A DNA stretch of 64,000 nucleotides, taken from contig JAGPNK010000002.1 in the NCBI GenBank assembly GCA_020746835.1, positions 3,458,093-3,522,092 of the forward strand, in the 5' to 3' direction. The position numbers and the translations under genes were made by a program. The stretch comes from Stachybotrys elegans. Lineage: Eukaryota > Ascomycota > Sordariomycetes > Hypocreales > Stachybotryaceae. The notes beneath the pieces are model-generated. The model made no database searches, was not told the origin of the DNA, and saw only the letters and a list, made by a program, of their open reading frames with translations. This document shows, in pieces, positions 1 to 10,500 of the stretch. Positions within the stretch are counted from its first letter, which is position 1. Each line of letters opens with the position of its first letter.

Positions 1-2684
1 GACACCTGGGTCCCAAATAAGCGCGCCTGTGGGAAGGGTACCTTGGTCAAAGAATGGCGGGCGACAAGCTCTTTCTCTCTGCCTGCTGCGTGCGTGCGTG
101 TTTGTCGCTCTTCTTCACGCTGATGAGACAATGCAGAGCAGAACGTCAGATTGGCACCTCGAGACGATGCAGCTGAGAAGTCCCGACAGTAAGGTACCAC
201 AGGCGCGTGCGCTGACTAATCGAGACAAACAAACTCGAAAAGTGGCGGTTGACAAGCGAGCTGAAATGAGGGGCGTCGGATGCGTCTAAATGTGACGATG
301 AAGTGGAAAAAGGAGACATGAAAAGGAGAGGGAAAACAATGAAAAGAAAAATATTGGCAAGCCAACGACTATCTATATTGACACGGAACAATCCTTCTTC
401 TACCTACCATTCTTAGGTAAGGTCCCTGGCTCTCAGTCCGACGTAGCTACGCATGAGTATCTTATCAGGTCCCAGAATTACCGCCCAGCCGCTCAGTCAC
501 GGTGATGCGCAATTCCCTCCATTTGTCCCTTGAGCATGGTTTAGCGCCTTGATGCTTGGTTGTACAAAGACCCTGGCTCCGCAGGCCAATGACGGCATTG
601 CATTTGCGCCAATACCAGGAATACTAGGAGAGAGCAACAGTGCAGATACGGCTGCTGTATGTACACGACACACGCCGCACAGATGCTTGGGGCCCTCCCC
701 TGGGGACGGGAGCCCCGAGCGTCCCCATCTTGGCAGCATGCTTCCCTCCTTCTGATCTCTTATTTTCTGCCCTCTATCTGCCTCCCCCGCTTGCCCCTTG
801 GATGACAACGGATGAAGGAAGCTTGCGCGGCCGAGAATTGAAACTGCCTGCCCCGTTTGTCTCGGCTCCTTTCGATGTCTTTGACGAAACGAGATCCCAA
901 GAATCGATGCTGGAGATGTCTTCTCCCAGTTACAGCCAGCATACTCCCTTCCCCTTCCCCTTTCCGAAAATCTCTTTCTTCTTCCCTTTCTACTTCTTTA
1001 TTCTCTGGGAAAGCAAGTGGAGTGCAGACACAAGTTGTCACTACCTGGAGTAAGGTTGAGCCAGCCCCCTTGTTCCCCTCTTTTCATTATGCATTGGCTG
1101 GGCATGGACCATCGAATGCTGAGCTCTGGTTCACAGCCCACCCTTTTCTGAGAGACCTGCCAATCACCAGGAACGAGGCCAGGACTTTTGTGATAGACAA
1201 GTAAGGGAGTAGGGCAAGGTATACACACAATGCGCTCTGCCTCCCCTTACAGGAGGCCACACCGAACCATGGACGCAATGCGACGCCGCTTTGGCGTTAA
1301 GTGGGAAGGGGACCAGCCCATCCAAAGTAACCAGATCGCGATTATGCGTGCGCCATGCATCCTGGGCCAGCATGGCATACCTTTCCGCAACCAGCAAACA
1401 AATGCCACGCGTTTGGCTCCAACCGAGAAATGTATACCGAGAGGAACTCCATATACCGTAGTAACTAGGTACCCCGTATATGCTTATTGCTGTAGAGTGA
1501 TATCTAAACACTATACAGGATGATGATGACTGGGTAGTAAGCCGGCAGATAGGGTACACGAAGCCAAGAATTGACGGAATGACTCCTTTCGGCGTTACCT
1601 TGGCTTCCAAGCACGCATTGTCCCCGCGCTCTGGCATAATAATTGACCCAGCACGGTCTTATCAGGAACACGTTGTCCGTGAGGGCTAAAGATCAGACGG
1701 AGTGCATGATTTAATGCTCTCACCGACCTGAAAACCCTGAACATTGCCCCGAATTGCCCGATCCTAGCATTTTGCTGCAGGGGGCCCATGGGATAGGTAT
1801 GAGGGGCTGATTGGACTATATGGAGCGCATTCCATCATCCCATCCTGATGCCTGAGCTTCTTCCCTTCCTCAGATACATCCCCTCGTCGCCTTGACCGTA
1901 TGCACGTACCACTTGTCAGACTCTGGCAGCGGTTATGCTGATCTATTCATCGTCTTGCCTAGCCGAAGTTTCTCGGCCGAGTTCTTCGCTTGGTGTTGAG
2001 GCGACGTGTGAGGACGGCGGGATTCGCTAGTTTTGAGGGCAGATCCCGGCCCGACGTTGGATCCGCTGGCATGCACGACGCATCCGACGACGAACACCTT
2101 TGGGCTCAACGCGTACCCTTTGGGCAGAAGGGAAAAGCAGGGCGGTGATCGACAGCCCGGGCCGCGACGCATCAGGTTGCCATGATATCCGTCCGGGCAC
2201 CTGGCCTCGCGACTCATCGGCCTATCGTGATGGACAGCGTCTGTTCTGCCAGCCTGCTGGGCACCGTACATAGCGCGATTAGCCATTTTGAGGGTCAGCT
2301 GCATGCAAGGCGTCGGGTACCTCGTTAATTTTTATCTGAGGGGCCTCGACTGGAAGTGCCTGAGGTGCCTGAAGTGCCGGCGTTCGGCCAATGCCGTGTC
2401 TTGCTTGCGCCACACCCACCACCCAATGGAGCGAATCGATCGCCGGTGCCCCTCCATGTGGCTAGGGCTGCAGTTCAATCAGCCCACCTAAATGCCCCGC
2501 TGTCGGAGCTGCAATTCCTCAATGAGTCTGATGGATGCAACTATGCCAGCGCGCAATTGAGCAACATTCTCTTCGTCCAGCGACCGAATTGCTCCCCATT
2601 TTCGCATACATCACTGGACCTGCCCGTCATGGATCTCGTGGACAGGTTCGTGCTGCGTAGTCCACAGAAATTGCCCACCACAAG
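1..2684. other. Intergenic region upstream of HIS1
   Basis: No gene can be supported here. Open frames on both strands are short, overlap one another and resemble no family I know. A pyrimidine-rich tract (C/T runs on the + strand) lies at about 945-1010. The last few hundred bases must hold the HIS1 promoter and 5' leader. Confidence 0.6.
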
Positions 2685-3834
2685 ATGCAATCGCTGACAA
2701 CTCTTCGCCCGGAGCAAAGCCTGCAGGGCCGTCTTCTCTTTGCCGTCCCAAAGAGTGAGTCACCCCTCCCCCCGTCATGCACTGCAACCTTTTGCTCTGC
2801 CCCTACGTTCTCTGTTGGCTGATGTTCCTGCTGCGATGTAATAGAGGGACGCCTGAATCAGGCTGCGCTCAACCTGCTCGAGGGTGCCGACATCCAGTTC
2901 AGACGCGAAAACCGACTCGACATCGCCCTTGTCAAGAATCTTCCCATCGCCCTTATCTTCCTCCCCGCCGCCGACATCCCAACCTTTGTTGGCCAAGGGC
3001 GAGTTGACCTTGGAATTACAGGATGGGATCAAGTACAGGAGCACGACGTCGCGATCCGCGCCGCCGCCACACCAGGTGAACAGGTCGCATCCACCAACGT
3101 CGTCATGGACCTAGATTTTGGCGCCTGCCGTCTCCAGGTCCAGGTTCCTGCCAAGGGCCAGTACGACACCAGCAAGGATCTCATCGGCAAGACTATTGGA
3201 ACCAGCTTCGTGAGCCTGACTGCCGACTACTTTGCCAAGCTCGAGGCCCAGGCCGATGGAAACCCGGCAACCGATGCAGACTCGGCAACGAACGTCAAGA
3301 GACTACGCACCAAGATCATTGAGCTGAGCGGAAGCGTGGAGGCGGCTTGTGCGCTTGGTGTTGCTGACGGCATCGTCGACTTGGTTGGTAAGTTGCCCCG
3401 AGCCCTGAAGCAGACTGTTGCAACCAACAAGATGGTTCCGTGGGACTGACATTTTCGGGGAAGAATCCGGGGAGACGATGAGAGCAGCGGGCTTGAAGGC
3501 AATCGCCACCGTAGTGGAAACCTCTGCGGTGCTTATCAAGTCCCAGTCGCCGTCCAACAATGAGACAGTCGAGCTTATTGCATCTCGCATCCGCGGTGTG
3601 ATAGACGCACAGCGCTATGTGCTATGCCAGTACAACGTCGAACGGTCTCGCCTGGCCGAGGCCAAGGTCATCACTCCCGGCAAGCGTGCCCCGACGGTGA
3701 CATCTCTTGAAGAGGATGGCTGGGTAGCAGTCAGCTGCATGGTGGAAAAGAAGAAGATCGCTCTGGTTATGGATGACCTGAAGCGGGTGGGAGCCCAGGA
3801 CATTATTGTCCTTGATATTCACAACACTCGATAG
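2685..3834 (+). CDS. HIS1: ATP phosphoribosyltransferase, first enzyme of histidine synthesis
   Basis: This enzyme joins ATP and PRPP to make phosphoribosyl-ATP, the first and feedback-inhibited step of histidine biosynthesis in the cytosol. Exons read as 2685-2754, 2845-3387 and 3464-3834, giving 327 residues (yeast His1 is about 300). Exon 1 carries the N-terminal LLFAVPK, which continues across intron 1 as KGRLNQAALNLLEG. The HisG core follows, with LPAADIPTFVGQG and LGITGWDQV. The PRPP-loop motif ESGETMRAAGL spans intron 2, and the C-terminal regulatory HisG_C domain (GWVAVSCMVEKK, DDLKRVGAQDI) closes the protein. An acidic insert rich in D, A and N near residue 185 explains the extra length. 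Both introns have GT-AG ends (90 and 76 nt). The family assignment is strong. Confidence 0.95.
2756..2762. promoter_or_regulatory. TGAGTCA, possible CPC1/Gcn4-type site in HIS1 intron 1
   Basis: The exact 7-bp Gcn4/CPC1 consensus TGAGTCA overlaps the 5' splice donor (GTGAGT) of HIS1 intron 1. Histidine genes are classic targets of general amino-acid (cross-pathway) control in fungi. The overlap may be chance, because the donor consensus already supplies TGAGT. Confidence 0.3.
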
Positions 3835-4537
3835 ACGGGGGCTTTCCACAGGGCGCTGCTTGCTATAGACATGGAGTGTACGGGTCTTGTAGCTTCAACG
3901 GAAACAGTGTTAGGACTTTAAAAATTTTATGGGAATTGATCGTCTTCAAGTGAGGATCAAGTATATCGGAAATGCAGTGTCCCGAAACAGCGTGTACATC
4001 CTACATCCTCGAGCAATACGGGCTCGTCCACTTTGAACCAGGCCGGGCTTACTATTGGCGTCTACTTCGGTATCTTAGCCGGCGCATGTCGATCGATGAT
4101 TACTTCTTCTGCCATATGTGTAAGACATGGTTGGGTCAAGTCAAAAAGGTAGATTCGTTGCGAGTGGGTACCCGCCTTCTCATAGTGCGAGCTGGGCCGT
4201 GGTGATGATGATAATGGCGATGGTGATGACATAGGCACTACGTAATTCGGCTTGCACGGAGCATCTATCAACCACTCGAATTTAGCTCTCAATGTATCCG
4301 CAGCCAATTCCTTTGATCAACGCCAAGTGCTATTCTTAACTGCACCCTGCAACCATTTCAGGTGTCGTCCGCGGCACAGCTCATGTCAGCCCTGTCGAGA
4401 TATCTTATTTGATTATCACATTGTTTCATCACGAGGTTCAGCCTGGTCACCAATCCCAATTCCAGATACAAACACATCTACCTACCTCATTCGCACGACC
4501 CAAACGCTCTGATACACTGCTGCTTATTCCAACTCGT
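3835..4537. other. Intergenic, HIS1 3' end to next promoter
   Basis: No gene is seen. A short GAT/GGT-rich stretch lies at about 4200-4230. The rest should hold the HIS1 terminator and the promoter of the next gene. Confidence 0.5.
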
Positions 4538-5090
4538 ATGGATTCACCGCAGAGACCAGACCCCGCAATGTCCGGGCCTCCCGGTGACGCAGACGAGGAG
4601 AAACACCAGCCGCCTGGGCTATACAGGGTGCGTGAGTGGCTGTTCAACCAAAGATAGCATCAATGTCCACGGTCCAATGCACCTTGCCAGTACCTACTGT
4701 GAGCTGACAAAATGCTCGATCTAGCTGGTCATGACGCCCTTGAACTTCGTCACGTTCCTCGTGTCTCTCGTGCTGGTCGACATGCGTTTCACGACCATGC
4801 GCTACCACACCCATTCAGAGGCACAAAGTCGCCTGCCCGCATGGCTGCATGGTATGCTCTTCAGGAATAACCCGTACCAGACCTATGACGGTGGGGGCCA
4901 GCCTCGGCAGGAATCGTGGCACTATCACAGCAACCAGAAGAAGCTCATGCGCATGGAGGCCGACGAGGCGTTTCGTATGCGAAGCAGTGTCCTCGTCATC
5001 ATGGCTGTCGCAGCAGCTACTGCGGTCGGATTTGTTGGCTACGCATTGAATCGCCTAGTTGGATCGCTATTCTACCTCCTGAGACACTGA
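4538..5090 (+). CDS. Small conserved-type membrane protein, unknown function
   Basis: I do not recognise this family. Two exons, 4538-4627 and 4725-5090, give 151 residues. The first 30 residues are a proline- and acid-rich, probably disordered tail. Exon 2 begins in a hydrophobic segment (TPLNFVTFLVSLVLVDM), followed by a His/Arg/Tyr-rich loop of about 55 residues. A second long hydrophobic stretch (VLVIMAVAAATAVGFVGYAL, then LVGSLFYLL) reaches almost to the C-terminus. This fits a two-TM protein with both ends on the same side. The intron has a GTGCGT donor and a CTAG acceptor, and it preserves frame exactly. The exon-2 composition is clearly coding-like. An organelle or ER membrane location is possible but not shown. 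Confidence 0.65.
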
Positions 5091-6011
5091 GGGAGGCATT
5101 GCCATGCTCTCTTTCGCCTCACGACTCCCAAGAGCAAACAAGAGGGAAGGATCTAAGAAGTACATTGTTGCCATTATCCCCCGAGCTTACCAATGGCTTC
5201 TTCGCGGCGCAGTCTTCGCAGCTCTCACGGACCTAACCCTGTTACCGAGGTACAGAAGGCTGCCAAATACGTCCGTAGGAACGTCACAGCTAAGATCGCT
5301 GTATAGAGCTCATGCAAAGACTCACCGTGTTACTAGCCAAGGATTGATAATGTGTATATTAGGATATTAGGGTACTCCAGTTCTACGGTTCCTTACCTGT
5401 CACTCCTGAATCGGAAATTTCGAGGAACACGACCCCGGGATGTTTCTTGTTTCACAACGCGTAGTTCGCATTGCCACTACCATATTTGAAACAACCGCGA
5501 ACCTCACCCATGCGGCAAAGACCCTCAAACCTGCTCTACTCGGATTAATGCGACAGGGTGATTTCTGCTACAATGGAGTGTTAGAAGGGAGGCACGAGGA
5601 CGTTGGCTTGCATGGTCACACGAGGTTGGATAGCAATTGGTGATTTTTCATTCGGTCATTGAAGGAAAATGCTCAAGATGCTTCAAATGTAGTTATGTTA
5701 TCATTCGTGAAATGTGTATGTGTGTATCATGCTTATTACATTGCGTTGCCTTTCCATCGTCATGCTTGTAAACTCCCTGCGCCGAACCGTGGTCCAGCCC
5801 ACGATATTGCGAAAACCGCGTGCCCAAATGCGCGGTAAATATATAAAGGTATTGAAAATTGGAATAGAAGAAGTAGAAGAAGAAATGGGTTTGAAGGTTG
5901 GGGAAAGAAAAAGAGGAAGAAGAAGAGGGAAATTGGTGAGGGAGCCTGAGCCTCTTCCAATCTCATTCGCGCATCGCAAGAAGATGGCGAGCGGTGCGAG
6001 CGCAACGCCAC
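5091..6011. other. Intergenic
   Basis: No gene is supported. A purine-rich tract (A/G on +, C/T on -) lies at about 5855-5945, just beyond the stop codon of the reverse-strand orphan. Confidence 0.5.
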
Positions 6012-6266
6012 TTAGAACTTGAAGGTCTGCATCCTCTCCTCGACGCTGCCGAAGAAGACCACAGGACGAGGCTCGAGAACGTCGAGCTCGCTGGGGAAGT
6101 CCCTGCGCTCTTCCTCGAGAGAGACAATGGAAGGCTGTCGGAAGATGATGGTGTTGATGCTGGCGGCAGGCGAGGAGGAGCGAGTGCTGGTGGAGCACGA
6201 AGAGTCGCGGGACGACGAGCGCGAGAAGCGGGTCATCATGGAGTCGAAGTGGTGCGAGGCCTGCAT
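6012..6266 (-). CDS. Short conserved-type orphan protein (84 aa)
   Basis: The function is unknown. The chosen start gives 84 residues: a Ser/Arg-rich N-terminal half (FSRSSSRDSSCSTSTRSSS), then an ordered-looking tail with SIVSLEEERRDFPSELDVL and LEPRPVVFFGSVEERM. I recall similar short ascomycete proteins ending in a 'LEPRPVVYW-SVEERM'-type motif; that is memory, not a search. The frame is also open upstream to an ATG at 6381-6383 (123 aa), but the extra N-terminus looks like leader sequence, so the inner ATG is preferred. An upstream exon cannot be excluded. No membrane or signal segment is seen. Confidence 0.5.
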   Translation of the reverse strand: MQASHHFDSMMTRFSRSSSRDSSCSTSTRSSSPAASINTIIFRQPSIVSLEEERRDFPSELDVLEPRPVVFFGSVEERMQTFKF

Positions 6267-7504
6267 GGTGACGAGTTGAAGTTTGTTGATGGTGGTGATG
6301 GAGGAATGAATGGGTTGTGCGTTGGGCTCGTCGACAGAGAGAGGCCGGGTATGATATGTGAAGACGGTTTGACCGAAGCGCAACGACGGGCAATTAAATT
6401 AAATATAGTAGTCCAACAGGGACGGTCAACCCAGCACAGCCTTTGAACTAAGGATATGGCGTGGGGGGAAGGAGCTATGATAGATAGCTTGGTGTGTTTG
6501 TGTGTTGGATTTAATTCGACCGAATTATGCAAAGCGAACGTCGGCAGGTTTTGATGTGATGTGATGGGGTGTTCGGATAAAGATAAAGATAGACTGGAGT
6601 CGAGAAGAGAAACGAGGCACCAGGCCAAGAAAGCAAACAAGCAAGCAACAAAAAAGAAAGAAGAATCTAGGATGCGGTTCAGGACACAAGACACACAGCA
6701 GGCCTCAAGGAGCGGCCGGATCGCTCTCTTTATTCTTTCCAAAGCGTTCCCCAAGACCCCTCGTCGGCATTTTTACTTTCCCAATCGGTATCGACGACAA
6801 AACCGATGTGCCTCGTTGCTCGCCCAGGGGCGCCGGGGTCTGCTACCGCACGGCCGTTTCAGGCACCCTCCCCTGCTCTTTCCCCGTCTCGAAGGTAGCC
6901 TCATCGCTGCACAACTGAAACCACACGCTGTCTCATCCCTCCCCTACATACATTATGTAGTAATCACAGCAGGACACGCTCTTCCTGAAGCGGCTTTGCT
7001 CTGCGCCCATCGGCACAAGGGCAAGGGCAAGGTCCAGCATGCTCACCACCATCATGTATGTACTCTTTCACAGGTGTTGCTGAAACAACGTTGGCATCTC
7101 CAACTGGCTTATCATATCGTCCCCAGAGAGCACATCGGCACATCGGCTCATCCTCACCCCATCCCAAGTCCCGTGTCGAACCCCTAGAGCGTGAACTGCT
7201 CCTCTGACACTGACAGTGTCGAGTACATTGCGGTTCACTTCATGCGTTCTTCTTCGACTTTGGACATCAAGTGTGCATTAGGTATTCTAGTATTAGACTA
7301 TCCGTGCCTTCAGTATCCAGCTCAAAATCACGCTGCACTCTAACCAAACCCACCCAATCCAGCTTTGGCTCCGAGTGTTCTATCAATATTCGCCTGCCCC
7401 CCAAAACGCCTTGCTATACGCTACCATGACTGAGCAGCACATCCCGGCTTGCCTTTGCTGCATCTCGTTGTCTTTATCTTCGTACCTTCGTTCGTTGATC
7501 CCCG
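6267..7504. other. Intergenic between CCH1 3' end and the small orphan
   Basis: It holds the CCH1 terminator and the promoter of the reverse-strand orphan. A 208-residue open frame on + (6561-7187) is basic, low in conserved-looking features and rejected as a gene. An A/G-rich stretch lies at about 6575-6670. Confidence 0.5.
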
Positions 7505-10500
7505 CTATCCATGTCCTGGTGGTGGATATGAACCCCTCCCATAGTCGGATCGACGCTGCGTAGTACTTCGGCGCAGGGTCTCTATCCACACCGACTCATC
7601 CAGCATCGAGCCAATCCGCGACGGCGTGGTAGGGCTCAGCCCACTGCCTCGCTGGCCCATCTCTTCTGGCTGCTGCTGCTGACCTTCAGGCTCCTCCAGC
7701 TCAAAGCTAAAGGCTGAAGTATCGCCTCGTTTGCGCGAGGTTGCGGCCGTGGCAGAACTTGCTGCAAATCCCGATGTCGTTGGGAAGCTCAACGGATGTT
7801 GATGAACAGAGTCTCGTGCCTGCTGGCTGGGAGTGCCACCTAGGTTGGTCGTGTCGAGTCGGAGATTCCCGTCAGCCAAGCTTGGCCTGCTCCGAGTCTT
7901 GGTTTCTTGCACAGCCTGGCCGTGGACGTTGACATCAACAAACATGTCAGGAATCTCAATCGACGGGACCGACATCATCCTAGAAGCCCTCTGGCGATCC
8001 AGGTGTTTCTTGAATTTCCTTGTCCAGTACCTTTGTTCACCGTTAGCAATGGGTACTCCTCACACCATCACAATATTGGCTTACACTGTGTAAAAGAACC
8101 CTTGCACAGTCTTCCTGCGCACCTCGTCCTCCACGCGCTGGAGTCGTGCTCGACGCTTTAAGAACTCTTCCAGCCTATTTTTGTGTCAGCTCACCCACTC
8201 CTACTGCAGTCAAAACATGTTGCAAACTCACTTGAGACTCTTGCTGTCGGTTATAATGTTGTAGTGCGCAAGAATCATCAGCACTGATGTAAATCCGATG
8301 CCTCTGTCGGGATCTGCAGTGACCATTACTTCATCATAGAAGACGTTGAACCGATGCCGGCGTTGGCGAATCTTCTCGCTGTCGATCTGCGCAAGTCGCT
8401 CTTTAAGCTTGTTAATGTCGATCGAGTCGTTCCCGCCCTTAGCAGTGATGGACATGTGCCGGTTCGCTTTTGAGTCCTCTTCGCGCACATCTTCGAGAAT
8501 CCGTGAGATGGAATCTTCGGGGTCGTAAATTCGCATTTGAAAGACGCCAGAGAGCTCTGCTAGAAGTCGTGGGAAGGCCTCCTTTTGAATATATCCGGTG
8601 CCCTCTGGATCAACGGTGCGCCAAGCTTCCTTGAAGCGCCGGATCTCGTCACGATCCACTACAGCTATGCTACTCGAGCGTTGGTAGACATAGCTGAAGC
8701 TCTCGTAGATCAACGACACGAAAAGGTTGACAAAGATGTACATGCTGACAATATTCCAGGCCACAAACAAAAACCTGGCCCATGGCTTACTGCCACAGTC
8801 ACTGTCAAAGAACCTGTCAGCTTCGACACATAGCGGTGGTTCGATGTCTGCATAGTCCTCCATCACTGCGTTCCAGCCTTCGCCAAAACTCATCCGGAAT
8901 AGGAGGAGCAATGCGTTGGGCACAGTGCGGAAGTTGACGTTGCTCGACGTTTCCATACCAAACCGAGTCAAACTGAAGGCTTGGGTGGTGGCGATGGCGA
9001 AGACCAGGAAGAATATGAGCCATGTAGCCAGTAAACTGCCAATGACCGTCAAACTCGCCACTGCCGTCTTGAAAAGCTGGTCAAGAGCATCGTTGCGCGG
9101 GATCAGCAGCAGCACAATAGACGTGAGGAAGTACTTGTGAAACTGCAACAAGGTGTCATCCCGCGAGCCCGTCACAAAGAGGGCTAGGATAGCGACGAAG
9201 GAGCCGAAGACGGTAAACAACGAGTAGAGATCCCAGGAACTCTTGCGGAACCTTCTCCACCCAAGTCCCACGATCCGAATGCTGATGTTGATCCCATAGA
9301 TAACGATCAGGACTAGGAAGAGGAATTCCCTTATTCTTGTCCATAGCTCCGGCTCCCCGCGATACTCAACAAGAAGAAGCAGGAGATGCAGCACCAGCAC
9401 AGCTGTCATGGACTGATACCATGTGCCTCGCTTCTCGATTGCCCGCTTATGGCACCATTTCTTCCACGTCTTCTCTGACGCATCGTAGGAGCTCTTGGAC
9501 GGCGATACCTGGCGTAGAATCTTACGCAGCTCCAGCCATGAGCGTTGCTCGGCTGTAAGAAAGGCGACTCCCGTCTCTTCTGTGTAATTCCGCATGAAGA
9601 TAGAGATGAACAGAGTCAGTATGAATACGGTGGACATGACGTTGAAGATGATGAAGAAGACGGCGTTGCCCTCCGATGCGAGATCCTCAGGCTGCAAGCC
9701 ACGCCCAGTGATGGCTTGTACACCAAAAGTAATGTCCGCCCAACCCTCTTGACTGACAACCTGGAAGAGTGTGAAAAGAGATGCTGCAAAATCATCGAAG
9801 TGGAGGAAGGATGTGGTTGCCACTCGAGGCGCCAAAAGTGGCCAGTCATCGCTGTACGGTATGCTGCTGAACTCACCCCAGCACGCATTGAGCTGTGTTA
9901 TATCGTCGCCGTCGTTGCAAGCGTCCAGCTGCCCATTAAATAGATTCAAGCCGTAGATGGCGAATGGGATCAGCAAAGAGATAGACACTGCGGCAGCCTA
10001 GGGAACGCTGGTCAGTACAAACAGCGAAGTGGTTGCAGAGTCACTTACACCAACGATTTTCCACCATCCAACAATTATGAGAGAGTGAAAAGTATCCCGG
10101 GAGCTGTCACTAACATTGAGCAGCCGCAGAGCTCGCAGTGCTTTGAACGCTCCAACTGCTCTAGAAATCGCGCCGTCGTTGATTAGGAGAGTAACGACGT
10201 TGATCCAGAGCGTCACAAGAACTACGCTGTCGATTATTCCCCAAGAACTCCGCAGGTACGCGTTAGGGGTCCAAATGAAACCATCGGCGATAATTTTGAT
10301 GATGGCTTCCGTGGTGAAGACGACGGTGAAGGCCATGTCTGTCCAGACGTACCAGTTCTTGAAGCTGAATGCGTGTTCCTCTTGGTATTCTTTCTGATAA
10401 AGGGGTGTCGTAACACATGCGATAATTACCATGGCGACAATGGAAGCATAGATAAATGCGGAAAAGGAATACCAAGCCAGCTTGTTAGGTTCAACGCCGT

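Noticed and set aside
5701..6393. 230-codon open frame on -
   Set aside because: It overlaps the small orphan in another frame and consists of His/Arg/Ser-rich shadow sequence.
6561..7187. 208-codon open frame on +
   Set aside because: Basic, low-complexity, no family features; it lies in the spacer 3' of CCH1.
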